From positions 114,194,004 through 114,258,003 of the forward strand of contig CP136064.1 in assembly GCA_032622095.1 (NCBI GenBank): 64,000 bases of DNA, read 5' to 3'. Shown piece after piece: positions 24,101 through 58,226 of this stretch. Below the pieces are notes generated by a model, which did not search any database, was not told where the DNA came from, and was given only the letters and a program-made list of their open reading frames with translations. The translations under genes were made by a program, and so were the position numbers. This DNA comes from Siphonodentalium dalli. Lineage: Eukaryota > Mollusca > Scaphopoda > Gadilida > Siphonodentaliidae. How positions within the stretch are numbered: the first letter of the stretch is position 1; each line of letters opens with the position of its first letter.

Positions 24101-26710
24101 AGACTCATTTATAACATTTATACAATAACTTTTCATGCTTTCATCCTAATTTACATTTGAAAATGAATTACCAGAAAGGCCGGACAATCGAAATTGACAT
24201 AACAAAATCCCAAATGTAAATCTGCCAGACAAATGCAAATCATAATAACTGTTGGTGAGCATGCATAGCAAGTTCAACTTGATATAAACTAATTTATAAA
24301 TAAATGTTTTCTAATCTGATTGATTGCATCCTAATTTACATTTGTAAATGAATTACATTTACTTGGTTCTATTTTAAAATGCTTAGATATTATTTTAAAT
24401 ATCCCAATTTTGTCCTACAACCCAGGAAGTATGCCATTTTATATAGTTCAGGGATCAAAGGGTTAAACAAGCACTGGATTCAGTTACATACAAGATATGG
24501 ACTGTCCTCCGGTGCATAACCCCATGTGGCATACATCCTGGTGTGTGCACACCTACAGTAATGCCCTAAATAATCGACTCTTTAACCACAGCAGAATTAT
24601 GGGTAATTTTTCAGGATTTAGTCGGAAATATGGCTTGTTGCCATTCATCAGAAAGCTCTGTGAGGAAAGCTCTCAGTGAGGAAAGCTCTCAGCTCACTGA
24701 GAGCTTTCCGATGAATGGCAACAAGCCATATTTCCGACTAAATCCTGAAAAATTACCCATAATTCTGCTGTGGTTAAGGAGTCGATTATTTAGGGCATTA
24801 CTGTATAACCTATGACTGAGATACTCAGGCAGACAGACACAAAAATTAGTATTTTCATATGAACAAAGAAGTCTAGAATGAAAAACCTGAACAAAACGAT
24901 TGAAAATTCAATTGAATGCCTTCATAATGGTGAAAATCCATAAGAAATTTCATGAAGATACGACAATCTCTAGTTGAGATATCTGCTAGGAAGGAAAAAA
25001 AAAACATTTCTGGATAAACAAACATGAATAACTATAGAACAGAAAAACCAAACAAAAGATTGTACACTCCATTAAATGGCCTCATAGTAGTGAACATCCA
25101 TCGCAAATTTCATTGAGATCCGAGCACTAGTGTTCAAGTTATGACTGAATATACATCGGATGGACAAAAAGCCAACATTTCCAGATAAACAAACATGAAT
25201 AACTCTAGAACGGAAAACCCGAACAAAACGACTGAACACTCCATTGAATGTCCTCAAAAGTAGTGAACATCCATACCAAATTTCATTGAGATCTGAGCAC
25301 TACTGTTCAAGTTATGACCAGAATAGACATCAGATGGACAAACGTATGCCCCAATTGATAGACTATATTTCACTATTTTATTTTTCGCAGGTTTGCATAG
25401 AACTTTGGTGAAATTCCCTTATTTGAATAATAATTTCCAGGAAAATACTGTTCTTTTCGATGATTATTAACGCTCCCAAATTACGATTTCTTTGGCTTTG
25501 GGGTAAAAAAAAATATTTGATTCGAGTCCCACCCATCAAAGCTCAGAGTGATCAGATATCGATTTTGTGAAATTTTGTAAAAAGTCGACAAACCGACGGT
25601 CTCTGACCAAATTGCAGATGAAGATGGATGACTCTAAAATCAAGTGGCTTTGGCTTTAGATATATTGACAATCCAGCCATATTTCGTTGAATAAAATGTT
25701 GATAGATAACACGTTTTGCACAATTTTATACTATAGTTGACTGTGGTTAGCAATATTTTTGGGCAATAAATAATTATTTTGGGTAGTATTTTGAGTAGAT
25801 TTAACAAGGGGTGTGCATCAGAAGATGGCGCTCGTCGAGTTTTTTTTTAGTGGATTTGTCGTAAAAGAACAGAATTCGGAAAAATGGTAAGCACCCATCT
25901 AGAGGTCACCCAGAGGATCAATATGAAGTTTGGTGATGATCGGATGATGGACATGCTCTGTAAGGTGTGCTAAAGGATTTTGTGATGCAAAGAATAAAAC
26001 CCAAGATGACTGCCAGTGGCAATTTTTTTCATCGAAAATCGTTGAACTTTGATAGCTCCCACCTAGAGGTGATCTTAGACTCATATACCGAATATCATTG
26101 ATATTGGTCAAAGTTTGTTTGAGCTAACTGTCGGTAACATTCAAAATCGCTAAAATTAGACAAACTAACACCCATAACTTGACTTGTATAAATAATTGGA
26201 CAAACCTGGTTTTCGAATTTGAGCTAAATTAAATCGGTTGACGTTTGTTTGAGTTAAGGCGCTAACAGTCTCGCAGCCGGACGAAAGGACACCTGCCCAC
26301 CTACAGACCTCGCCAAAGCATAAGTTGAGTTTTTGAAAAAACATGACTAAAAATATGATTAATTATCAGTGTTTTCAACAAAATATATTTAACTAATATG
26401 CCAATAAAGATCGCTAGTACTTCATTACCGACCTGCCATTCATGCTTTTGTTTCAATAAAAAGAAAGAAGATATAGTGCATTTCGTATGAAAGAATATTC
26501 AGTTTATCGAATAGAAAAACATTATGCTAATAAGCGGAATGGACTGTACTTACATTCAGCTGCATCAGCAGACGCCTGCGGCCAGCATCCCATCGTAAGA
26601 TACACAATGATGAACCAAAATGATACAAGTGGAACAAAGTAGTAGAACTGATATGGACGATTCATAACAAAACATAGAACAACCACAAGAAGGTTGTACC
26701 GGAAGAGCAC
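14854..26710 (-). CDS. CASD1: CASD1 (CAS1 domain protein), C-terminal half, seven exons
   Basis: Gene-level span; the exons are listed separately. Joined in order (26554-26710, 23411-23490, 21927-22031, 20078-20221, 19121-19198, 16047-16139, 14854-15111) they give one open frame of about 304 codons ending in TAG, with GT-AG borders throughout and phases that fit. The product is very hydrophobic and carries CASD1 landmarks in the expected order: [62 protein letters not shown]. In vertebrates CASD1 is a Golgi enzyme that uses acetyl-CoA to make 9-O-acetyl sialic acid; it has a luminal SGNH-type domain followed by this multi-pass region. The SGNH domain and start codon are missing here: I find no exon upstream between 26710 and the N gap. 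Its acceptor in a mollusc is unknown. The family assignment is firm. Confidence 0.93.
15454..15623. repeat. Perfect 34-bp inverted repeat (hairpin)
   Basis: The arms 15454-15487 and 15590-15623 are exact complements (TATAGCTTGCATTTTTGGTG onward) with a 102-base A/T-rich loop. It sits in the last CASD1 intron and is probably a small MITE. Confidence 0.85.
15672..15899. repeat. Family A element, right half only (A4)
   Basis: Part of the spacer (GGTGCCGAATGGGTGCACAT), one decayed hairpin (15778-15872) and the right terminus ending TAGGCTTGG. It lies in a CASD1 intron. Confidence 0.8.
16047..16139 (-). CDS. CASD1: CASD1 exon f
   Basis: The exon has 31 codons, phase 0, acceptor ATTCACAG and donor GTAAGC. 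It reads [17 protein letters not shown] then [14 protein letters not shown]. The FFAWFG.ISLE block is among the most conserved parts of CASD1. The intron before it carries the 0.6 kb tandem duplication at 16646-18600. Confidence 0.95.
16646..18600. repeat. 0.6 kb tandem duplication in a CASD1 intron, second copy interrupted
   Basis: Unit 1 is 16646-17252, unit 2 is 17253-18600. The two are nearly identical over about 607 bases; for example both contain GATGACGACTTCGATATCTT and TGGAGGGGATATTTGGGTGA. Unit 2 carries a 741-base insertion (17413-18153). The units hold open stretches (for example [14 protein letters not shown]), but both copies have frame breaks and I recognise no protein. Confidence 0.88.
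17413..18153. mobile_element. Inserted repeat (family F-like, GGACGGAGACGTCGAC type)
   Basis: The borders are defined by comparison with the uninterrupted unit 1: GGGTAAAA continues as AATAAGTATACTG on the other side. It starts CAAGAGGTACGCTGTCG and ends CTTCAAGTCGGGGCAT. It has two internal repeats of about 165 bases with AAAAAGGGCCATAACTCTGG and ATCAGCTAAATCTGCCCAGC. It carries no full gene. Confidence 0.8.
18760..18990 (-). pseudogene. 3' fragment of a non-LTR retrotransposon (LINE)
   Basis: On the minus strand, allowing frame shifts, the sequence reads FSVAGPT, a WNSLP-like stretch, then [19 protein letters not shown]. This FSVxAPxxWNSLPxxIRxxxSxxxFKxxLKTHLF pattern is the typical C-terminus of LINE-type reverse transcriptase proteins in animals. 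The reverse transcriptase itself is absent. Confidence 0.7.
19121..19198 (-). CDS. CASD1: CASD1 exon e
   Basis: The exon has 26 codons, phase 0, acceptor TTGTTTCAG and donor GTAAGT. It reads [20 protein letters not shown] then YLLILP. The two cysteines either side of NKLE match the short Cys loop expected here in CASD1. It fills exactly the gap in the protein between exons d and f. A LINE fragment begins about 130 bases further along the intron. Confidence 0.9.
19644..20010. mobile_element. Family A element, inverted spacer (A5)
   Basis: The outer ends are CAAGCCTGAGTTTAGTGTGC and CACACTAAACATAGGCTTG. Both hairpins have lost their left arm or loop. The spacer is in the reverse orientation relative to A1-A3. 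Confidence 0.8.
20078..20221 (-). CDS. CASD1: CASD1 exon d
   Basis: This phase-0 exon has 48 codons, with acceptor TTTTCAG and donor GTAAGT. It reads [18 protein letters not shown], a polar stretch [15 protein letters not shown], then a hydrophobic ALGILGIG. It directly continues the LDRY motif of the previous exon. Family A element A5 lies 70 bases away on the 3' side. Confidence 0.94.
20640..21010. repeat. Family F-like tandem repeat in a CASD1 intron
   Basis: Two imperfect units contain GGTGAAAATTGATGGGCAGA / GGTGAAAATTGGCAGGCGGA and CCACATACCAAATTTCATTA. No coding capacity. Confidence 0.5.
21011..21926. other. Intronic, no feature recognised
   Basis: AT-rich intron sequence of CASD1 with no repeat that I can match within the window. 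Confidence 0.4.
21927..22031 (-). CDS. CASD1: CASD1 exon c
   Basis: This phase-0 exon has 35 codons with acceptor CATTTCAG and donor GTAAGT. It starts [16 protein letters not shown] and ends [12 protein letters not shown]. The EW.FRW.LDRY motif is diagnostic for the CAS1 acyltransferase-like region and sits on a loop between membrane segments. Confidence 0.95.
22130..22660. repeat. GGACAGACAGACATACAGAC / CCCCCCATTTTTCG repeat in a CASD1 intron
   Basis: Two internal units (CAAATTTCATTCAGCCCCGA and CCAAATTATTTCATTCAGAT) are followed by GGACAGACAGACATACAGAC and a terminal TACCCCCCATTTTTCGTTG. It is the reverse complement of the family F start at 3720. Confidence 0.6.
22661..23400. other. Intronic, no feature recognised
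   Basis: No gene or repeat is seen beyond AT-rich sequence. Confidence 0.4.
23411..23490 (-). CDS. CASD1: CASD1 exon b
   Basis: The acceptor is TTTTCCAG and the donor is GTGAGT. The exon is 80 bases: two bases completing a serine codon, then 26 codons, [13 protein letters not shown] followed by a transmembrane run [12 protein letters not shown]. Too short to stand alone, it is supported by phase and splice sites on both sides. The ~3 kb intron upstream of it holds palindrome D1 and family B copy B5. Confidence 0.9.
23580..23828. mobile_element. Family B double-hairpin TTAA element (B5)
   Basis: Complete: TTAACCCTTTCATGACGGGA at the left and TCCCGTCATGGAAGGGTTAA at the right, the best-matched ends of all copies. 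The second hairpin has a shortened loop. It lies in the CASD1 intron before exon b. Confidence 0.88.
23940..24470. repeat. Unclassified repeat in a CASD1 intron
   Basis: Two imperfect units of about 200 bases each contain CATCCTAATTTACATTTG and AGGCATGGCATAGCAAGGTC / GAGCATGCATAGCAAGTTCA. No coding capacity. Confidence 0.45.
24555..24804. repeat. Long palindrome D1, 250 bp
   Basis: The outer ends ACAGTAATGCCCTAAATAAT and ATTATTTAGGGCATTACTGT are exact complements. Pairing continues through AACCACAGCAGAATTATGGG and TTAGTCGGAAATATGGCTTG for about 108 bases per arm with only a few mismatches. The centre has three copies of GAGGAAAGCTCTCAGT-like sequence. A smaller relative is at 29137. Confidence 0.92.
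24820..25360. repeat. Family F-like tandem units in a CASD1 intron
   Basis: Three units of about 165 bases share CATGAATAACT.TAGAAC, CCATTGAATG and AAATTTCATTGAGATCYGAG. They are decayed internal repeats of a CGTCCGT-less copy. Confidence 0.55.
25466..25790. repeat. Family I repeat, copy 2
   Basis: AACGCTCCCAAATTACGATT to GGGCAATAAATAATTATTTT. It is longer than copy 1 in the middle and shares GACTGTGGTTAGCAATATTT. Confidence 0.65.
25791..26540. other. Intronic repeat-like sequence, unclassified
   Basis: 25890-25990 shares CCAAGATGACTGCCAG-like and CACACCTTACAG-like blocks with 8640-8760. The rest has no feature. Confidence 0.4.
26554..26710 (-). CDS. CASD1: CASD1 exon a (first visible exon)
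   Basis: The acceptor is TTTGCAG before GTGCTC and the donor is GTAAGT after GCTGAAT. The exon has 52 codons plus one base. It reads [15 protein letters not shown], then [13 protein letters not shown], then two hydrophobic stretches up to [19 protein letters not shown] is a strong CASD1 signature. The last base T joins CA of the next exon to make a serine codon. The upstream exon that should end just before this one is not found. Confidence 0.93.
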
Positions 26711-26809
26711 CTGCAAACAAAATTACGGAACATATTATAATAAGCCAAAGGGGATTAGGGATCAGATGTCGTGCAATATCAACACATTTGAGAATGTAAG
26801 AAATACTTT

Positions 26810-26850
26810 TTAACCCTTTCATGAATGCACAGGCTTACAAGATCAAGGCC
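26810..26850. repeat. Family B left-end fragment
   Basis: TTAACCCTTTCATGAATGCA followed by GGCTTACAAGATCAAGG: the two ends of the first hairpin with the hairpin lost. Confidence 0.6.
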
Positions 26851-27240
26851 GAATTTTAGATTATATGAGCAAAATGGACATTTTAAATATGTATTATCGG
26901 TATATTGAAAGAAAATACTAACTTTTTTTAGGATCAACAGCAGAAATACGAGACCCCTCTATAGAACGAGTACGTAGTGGCAGTCCTGAAGGATACTGTA
27001 GTACAAGATAACTAGTGATCGGCAGTCAAGAATTAAATTTTTTTGAGACATTTATCTTCTATGAAGCATATGACTGTCAGGGAATTTAAATGTGTCAGTA
27101 GAATCAGAGAAACAGGGCTCTGACTTGAAAGCTATTTCCCCTTTACTAATATTATATACACCGATATTCTTTTTTCTATTCTTTCGTCATAATCATGCTG
27201 GAATAGCTGAGAGATCACTTCTCCCTAGGACAAAAGTGTG
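26851..27240. other. Small family C remnant; otherwise nothing seen
   Basis: GAGTACGTAGTGGCAGTCC and AGTACAAGATAACTAGTGAT (26968-27017) resemble the family C subterminal motif. Confidence 0.4.
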
Positions 27241-28345
27241 AGAAGAGGGAGAAAATAACTCCAAAGTCTCCCTTTTGGTATGTCCCTGGGATTGACTGTC
27301 AGACTAAATGACAACCCATTTCTATATTAATGAACATACATCATAAGAATGAAGATACAACTACTATTGTTGGATTTATCAGTCCTTCCCATGAGGAAAA
27401 CACAGTGAGAGCATCTATTTGATCCTGTAATTCAGAAGATGGGTGTAATATTGAACCCATAATATAATCATAAGTTGGGTTTTTCTCAAACAAACTGTCA
27501 TTGTGGGGTAGACCTATCGTCGCATTGGTGTTATAATGTTCTTTATCCATTTATTTTTGTGTGGAAAACTCTCGATTTTAAACTTTGACCACCTGGTTTT
27601 CGTATATGTCTGCTTTATTTTCACCTTATGTTTTCATTTTATCCTTGTAAACGAAAAACTAATATGTTTAAATTGTCTTGCTTTAAATGTCAGTATTATT
27701 CTTGTAATTCGTTGACATGTGTTTGGAGATAGAACACTTTGCTGAACAATTTACCTTTTTTCATGAGTGCTAAAGTTGTTTTTTGGTTTCCATATTATGC
27801 CAAAGCACAGCACTCACATATTATGTAATTTTCTGGGCTATTTTAAACCAAAGAATTCAGCTGAAATTAAGATATTCACATATAAGAGTACGAAAGCACT
27901 ATTTCCACTATGTCTGGAGTGGATATAGAACAATACAGCACTGGCAAAAAAAACTAATTCGGGAGATAGCCTCTCATTTATATCTGGTATATGCTATACT
28001 CAATATCTTGTGTTTTCGGGTAGAAAATACGCACCAAAATTGAATGGTACCATTATCTCATTTTCCTGCCAAAATGGATATAGAACATTTTAGCACCGAG
28101 GCAACGCTATGTCCAGTCACACTTTCATATGCACATAATTAAATTGAGATGGGAAAGGATCTAAAAAAAACAATTACAGTAACCATAAGTATTGACAAGA
28201 GGGATGAGTGCATATTTTTGCACCCGTAAATTGAAAATTACGAGTGCGTACGGGTGCGAGAGCAATCACTCCCGTCTCCTGGGAAGGACTGGATTTATAC
28301 AAAAGAAGCACAACAATGAACAGACACATTTTATCCAGTGTACAC
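27241..28345. repeat. Relative of the gag-like repeat region at 48.5-49.3 kb
   Basis: TTCAGAAGATGGGTGTAATA with CATTGTGGGGTAGACCTA (27430-27520) matches 49028-49095. GTACGGGTGCGAGAGCAATC followed by TCTCCTGGGAAGGACTG (28248-28290) matches 49256-49299. Order and spacing agree, so both are remains of one element type. No intact gene. Confidence 0.65.
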
Positions 28346-28940
28346 CTAATCTCTTGAGAAGTGGCAGTTAAAATGTGAAATAGAATTAGTGAGGTAGGAG
28401 CTTTCTATGTTGTCAGCATGGGTGTTGTGTTAAAGAAGCAAGCATTTTAATGTCTGAAAGAGTTAAAAATAGTACAAACACATAATTTGATAGATTAATC
28501 AATGTTAATTAATGTCATTTTTGTAATCGTAAGCGATGCCCAGGCAATTTTGGAAAATAAGCAGAACATAGTATTTCTCAAATTTTCGTGCTGAATGTGA
28601 ATAAGTTTGTGATTGCAGAACTATAAGTCATAAATGTGAAATCAGTCAGAAAATTTTCACAAATAAAATCAAATAAAAGTTGCGTGCGCTCACAGGGGAA
28701 GTAATTCACAGGTGTGAAATTATCACTTTTAATCACCAAGAAATCCTTATAAATCATCGCTAAGTGTGTAATAAATTATTTTATATAATAATGTGGTCAA
28801 TCGGTATCGTTATGTCACAAATATTTACATGATGTGTACATGTATGTTGTGGTTCAAAACTGAGGAATCAGCTGACCATGGACTATTTTGTCACATATTA
28901 TCTTCAGAATTAGTGACAGAAAGTGTGTAATAAACAGAAT

Positions 28941-29088
28941 AATCAATTGGTTTTATTGATTACGTGACATAATTCACTCGGGGAACGGTCCTATTGGTAA
29001 AACAGTCGTTCGCTCCTCTCACTTGGGTTTTACCATGCCCGGCTCCCCTCATTAATTATGTCAATATGATCATCAAAACCAATTGATT
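28941..29088. repeat. Hairpin, 148 bp
   Basis: AATCAATTGGTTTTATTGAT at the left and ATCATCAAAACCAATTGATT at the right are complementary with one or two mismatches. Pairing continues through GACATAATT. Probably a small MITE. Confidence 0.8.
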
Positions 29089-29136
29089 ACTCTCCATTTA
29101 TTTACTAGCAAGACATATAAACTATTCTCTGGTGTT

Positions 29137-29317
29137 ACAGTAATGCCCTAAGTAATAGACTACTTATATAATAACCACAGCAGAATTATGAGTAACTTTT
29201 CAGGATTTAGTCGGAAATATGGCTTGTTGCCATTCATCGGAAAGTTCCGACTAAATCCTGAAAAGTTACCCACAATTCTGCTGTGGTTAAGGAGTCAATT
29301 ACTTAGGGCATTACTGT
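29137..29317. repeat. Palindrome D2, 181 bp
   Basis: Same outer ends as D1 (ACAGTAATGCCCTAAGTAAT and complement). The right arm lacks the AATATGGCTTGTTGCC block present in the left arm, so this copy lost part of one arm. Confidence 0.85.
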
Positions 29318-30364
29318 ATTTCACCAAGAAATAAAGAGTGTCCCTTCACTACTGTAGATTGAATTCTGAATTAACCCATGGAATAACTAATTGAACTTGT
29401 CAACAAGTCAATATTCCGATAAATATGTATCAAACCTTTCACAATATTCAAGACAGAAATTAACCATATGAGTAGCATATGAGCACCCAGAAATTATGAG
29501 CATTAATGTTTCTGAACGGATCAAGATAGTTGGCCCTGTTGAAAACGGAGAAACTTTGTGCTAATATATATAGTGAATCCAAGTTTTCAGGATAAGCAGC
29601 ATAAAAACTAAGTGCATTTAGCTCCCATTTTGTTGAAATAATAAAAACACCTCAGAGTAATAATACACAAGACTTGGGCAAAAATTATGAAAACAGAAGC
29701 AACAATAAGCAAAAATATTGTAAATATAACTATAGATAATGGAGCAATCATACAAACAGATATCAATGGAAACTCGGTGTAATAATTCAGATCACCCCTA
29801 AAATAGTCTAAATTGAAGGTCATGTTTTCAGATTTTTTGGTTTATAATAGTTTTAACTTTTTATTTACTAGTAATATTGACAGATGCCTGTCAGAAAGGT
29901 TAAATGGACATGGCCCGTTTGAATCCCAAAATAATGTATACAAAATTTAGTAAGGGGTATCTCATAACATATCTACACGGAGGATACAGCGCTGAGAAAA
30001 ATGTGTTTCATTTCTTATAATTTTCTGTAATCTGAGATTGTTTCGTTTGTGCCGGATAAAATATTTTAATCAGCGGTCATGTCAAAATAGCACCTGTAAA
30101 CCATGTGAGGAAAATCTAGAGCTGTCGCAGCTATGCAATATGGTGCTACACAATTATTATGATTAAAATGAAGAGAAAGCAATGTGTGAAGTGAAGATGG
30201 TTTCCAGTTAAGATAGAGCAATATGTTTTCAGGACAGTTGAGAATTATGCTGTTTGTGAACTTCAATGAATACAAATGGCATAACAAACATGTATGACTT
30301 CAATGCATCTTTCTGAAACATAAAATGTTTGTAGAAAGATATTTCAGGTATTTATCAACCCATT
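29318..30364. other. No gene seen up to the gap
   Basis: AT-rich sequence. Hydrophobic minus-strand open frames (for example 29608-29823) lack splice logic or CASD1 similarity, so no CASD1 exon is called. Confidence 0.45.
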
Positions 30365-30464
30365 NNNNNNNNNNNNNNNNNNNNNNNNNNNNNNNNNNNN
30401 NNNNNNNNNNNNNNNNNNNNNNNNNNNNNNNNNNNNNNNNNNNNNNNNNNNNNNNNNNNNNNNN
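30365..30464. other. Assembly gap, 100 N
   Basis: Exactly 100 N, the customary placeholder for a scaffold gap of unknown size. It lies between the divergent CASD1 and CDK11 genes, both of which lack 5' exons, so the missing starts may fall here or the join may be wrong. Confidence 0.99.
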
Positions 30465-30599
30465 AGATAGGGATTTATCACTTTTGCTTCCAATGAGTTA
30501 ACTTCAACTCCTAAACATGTCCTCCGAAATCACTAAACCATTGGATCTCACAGTGAGAGGTCCTTGTGTGAATAGGGACAGAGTTATGAGATTTAAAAC

Positions 30600-31694
30600 T
30601 AGTGTTGAAACGATTAGCGTTTTTAAGGAATCGACTAGTCGCCAGAGGTAATCGACTACTAGTCGACTAGTCGGACCCCTTCTAAGAGTTCCCGTTTCTA
30701 TGCCCATATGACGTATAAAAAGGGCCATGTGCCATGATGTGGCATTGATGTTTTGAGTATCCAACTCTTCGTTTCAGAACGTTAAAACAGAAAGCACGTG
30801 AACTATATAATCTCCCGTTTTGCCCGTAAGTCTCCCAATTTGATGTCTTAAACCAGGCTCTCCTGCAACCTCCATATAATCTTATGGTTTGGGGAATGCA
30901 GGTAATAAAACATTTTATATAAACAAAATTGTCGCCGGTAACCAGGAAATAAATAGGCAAGTCTCGTTAGTAAGTCTCGCTAACGAGATGTCTGGTGTGT
31001 TCTATTGTCTCTCTGAATTGGCGCCTCTTGTCGCGGGGGTGGGGGGGGGGGGGGTATGGGTATTAGAATGATCTAGGATCTATTCAGTTACTGAGTTGAC
31101 TTTACCAGCTTGACATGTTGCGAATTATGTTTTGTATATCATTGAAGCCATTTTGTTGCATCATTACTCTAGAAGTTATCACTGGTCAATTGTTCCCATT
31201 GAACTAGACAGTGTTCGGTCGGCAGCGACACTTTGTGTCTTTGACGATCAACATAAAAGAAACCGCGCATACCGGTACATGTGCATACATTGGGTTCAGT
31301 TCAGGTCATGGAGTTCACCGCTCGTGCATGACTGGCAGTGGCATCGTTAAGATTCAATAATAAGATTTATTTCGTATTCAATATAATTATAATATATATA
31401 TATCAACAGGACCCCACAAAAAGTTTAACTTGCAAGGGCAGGGCCCTTATGCTTGTATAATGATACAGTGTTCTGTTTACGTATATTGGGTTAAAGGAAC
31501 AATGCGATAAGCTCTAAGAAGTTAATATGTATTAACTGTTACAGATTACGTGATAATTTTGCCATGCAATGGCACTGCTGTCATGATAGCACTTAGGTAG
31601 TGCTTTTTCTCGACTAGTCGACTAGCATATTTCGGGATCGACTAATTTAATAATCGCGTCGATTTCGACTAATCGATTAATCGTTTCAACACTA
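30600..31694. mobile_element. hAT-like element 1 (non-autonomous, 1.1 kb)
   Basis: The ends TAGTGTTGAAACGATTA and TAATCGTTTCAACACTA are perfect 17-base inverted repeats. The flanks are an exact 8-bp duplication, TTTAAAAC (30592-30599 and 31695-31702). Just inside are palindromic repeats, CGACTAGTCGACTAG-type, on both sides. The 8-bp duplication points to the hAT superfamily. No transposase is seen. It contains a poly-G run (31041-31054). The element is young enough to keep a perfect duplication. Confidence 0.92.
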
Positions 31695-31726
31695 TTTAAA
31701 ACTACTCCTCCCCAACCCAAATACTT

Positions 31727-31900
31727 TAACCCTTTCTTAAGACAAATTATTTGAGCTTTTGATTTCAAGTTGGGTACTGATATATGGATTAATTCCTGTG
31801 ATCATATCTATGACAAATTATCAGTTATGGCTAGTCGCTATCGCCAAGGTATGGGTTAAACATCTGCCTATCGTGATCGGCCTCTCGTTACTAATTAAAC
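31727..31900. repeat. Family J repeat, copy 1
   Basis: CGCTATCGCCAAGGTATGGG and ATCGTGATCGGCCTCTCGTT match 61038-61110. It begins near TTTAACCCTTTCTT. Confidence 0.6.
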
Positions 31901-31993
31901 TGAACAATAATAATTGCTAGTAATCACATATAAATAATAATATATTTTATTAAATGGATAAGTCATCAACATGTCAAACTTCTATTTTTGCAG

Positions 31994-56107
<24,114 letters not shown>

Positions 56108-56576
56108 GTTAGTGTGATACAACTCGCAAATACCTTTTGTCTACTTTCAACAGGTCAGCAGGGTTTCTGCTACTATGGCAGGCAGGCAGTCGGGCGGCCT
56201 CATTCCCCACCCCAAACATGACCTCGTATTTGGCCACAAAATGGCCACATACCAAGCCCAACCCGCTTTTTACACAGGAAGGGAGACCACCTGCACTGAT
56301 GATTAACAGGTCGCAAGTAATCATGCACTTGATGCCCAAGTGCGTAGGACGTGATCAGTACCACGTGCCTCGCAGGCAGTTGTCTACACAGTCCTTGGTA
56401 ATGCTTTGTTAGTGAAAGTCAAACCAATCAAACTCATCAAAGAGACCGGTGCTGTCAAAGAAAATTGCTCATGCACTCGGTTCCCGTGACTCATGAAATG
56501 TTGAATTGTCATTGAATACATTCACAAAATGTCACTTGAATACATTCACAATTAATATGAGTCACAAGGAAGGTTT

Positions 56577-57310
56577 TTATAAAGGAAAACTGCGGCCTAG
56601 AAATACCTGGGGATCAGCCAAAATTACTTCATTTAATTCAACTGAGAGACCTGACAACTCGTCGCCATCGACCACAGAAAACTTATCGATGCTCCATTTA
56701 CAAGACGATTCGCCAAACCGCATATTCTGATGATCAATGACTTCAAAATTTTCACCGTTGAGTAATACTGTCTCATTTGCGCCAGTTTTGTGGTATTTAC
56801 ATCGCGTATAAATATCTGACGGTAGAATATATTCCCCCTTTTGGATCCTCAAGCCATGTCAACAACTCCACATGGTCAGCTTTCCCACAAAACATTTCCA
56901 TGAAAAGCCTTGCCAGTAGTAATGTCAAATTTTGTGCCATTTTACTGTCAGTATAAAGATCCAACTGTTGTAGGCCCTATCTTTATTCCTGTGGAACCTC
57001 AACCTATGTCAACGATGTCAAATGGTAATTTTCATGCCGTTTGGAACTTGTAGTAATAGTGTTGAATTTGCGGCAATTGAATTGTATTCAGTGTCAGGTA
57101 TAAAGATTAGTCGGGGTGCCATGTAGATGGCCGTCCTTGGTCAAGGCACTCCACACAATACTTATACGAATATCAATTCACTTATATTATAATGTATTAA
57201 CATTTTGTATTGTGAAATAAAATATTATCCTATTCAAAAAAAGAAAAGATTCGCAGTGGTTGTAACATTACCCTCTTTTGGGTTTCAATCCTTGTAAACA
57301 ATACCACATG
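56577..57310 (-). pseudogene. Unidentified minus-strand coding-like remnant with repeated units
   Basis: A frame of about 90 codons (56577-56852) reads GEYILPSDIYTRCKYHKTG, NGENFEVIDHQNMRFGESS, SVVDGDELSGLSVELNEV and LADPQVFLG, which looks like real protein. Upstream on the same strand, in another frame, GKADHVELLTWLEDPKG joins it, so there is a frame break near 56845. A second copy of the GKADHV block lies near 57310-57340, and GTATAAAGAT-linked half-units at 56950-57110 suggest three or four decayed repeats. I do not recognise the family. It could be a retrocopy, an old gene fragment or a transposon gene. Confidence 0.4.
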
Positions 57311-57783
57311 GTCAGCTTTCCCACCAAAATTTTTCCAGCTAATGTCGGGAAATTTCTTGGCATGACAAATTGTTATTTGCTTGACTATTTAGTCACAATA
57401 TTTATCATGCATGCAGTAACAAAAATTATTAACCCTTCTGTGATTCTCAGCATTCAGTACCTTGTCAATCAAAAGCGAAGCTTCAATGTTCCTGCTCCTT
57501 GTCTCAGGTGCAACAAAATGGCTACTTTTCAATGACAAAAATCTGATGGGGTGAAACCCGTCGTTTTGTATTTTTCCCCAATATGGCCTCATTTATTTCC
57601 CCCTGGGTCAGGTACATCCTGACTTTACCTATTATAATATATATATTCAACTATATCAGGTAAATTTGACAATTAAAAATCCACTACATCCCTGTTTTAT
57701 GTGGAAATTATGGGCTTACATTACTTACTAACCTTTGACCTCAGCTGTCTTAAAGTGGGACTAGTATATTATATGATAATATA

Positions 57784-57988
57784 AATAGCGTTTATTATCA
57801 TTCCATAAGATTTGTGGGAAAATTGGTGGCCGATTTTTTAAATAACACCTCTATCCTGATTCCATTTATGACCTGTATAAATATGACTCGACATACGTGT
57901 AACCTCTGACTAATGCTCTTCCTATCATACAATTGTTTTGCCACCAATTTCCCACATATCTTCTAGACTGATATAAACGCTCTTTATT
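57784..57988. repeat. Hairpin M, 205 bp
   Basis: AGCGTTTATTATCATTCCAT to GGGAAAATTGGTGGC pairs with GCCACCAATTTCCCACATAT to ATATAAACGCT. Arms are about 45 bases with several mismatches, with a 110-base loop. Confidence 0.8.
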
Positions 57989-58118
57989 GATCATATAATT
58001 TATAATCCACCATTTTAAGTCATCTGAAAAGAAAGGTGGCATAATCCATAATGTAATATTCAATCACATGAATCGGCATAACTTCAGGTATGGTACATGG
58101 TGTAATCCTTTAAATCAT

Positions 58119-58226
58119 CGAGAGAATGCACTGGCCTACAAGGTCATTGTAAATATTTTTATGCCAATGTATTCTCTTATATTTGGGAGGCTCTCTATGG
58201 GAGAATGCATTGGCACAGGGTTTCCG
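58119..58226. repeat. Truncated family B element
   Basis: GAGAATGCACTGGCCTACAA, AAGGTCATTGTAAATATT and GGGAGAATGCATTGGCACAG: the inner part of family B without its TTAA ends. Confidence 0.65.

Noticed and set aside
29608-30287. Hydrophobic minus-strand frames as missing CASD1 exons
   Set aside because: They lack CASD1 motifs and suitable splice sites, and they do not fit the protein stretch expected before exon a.
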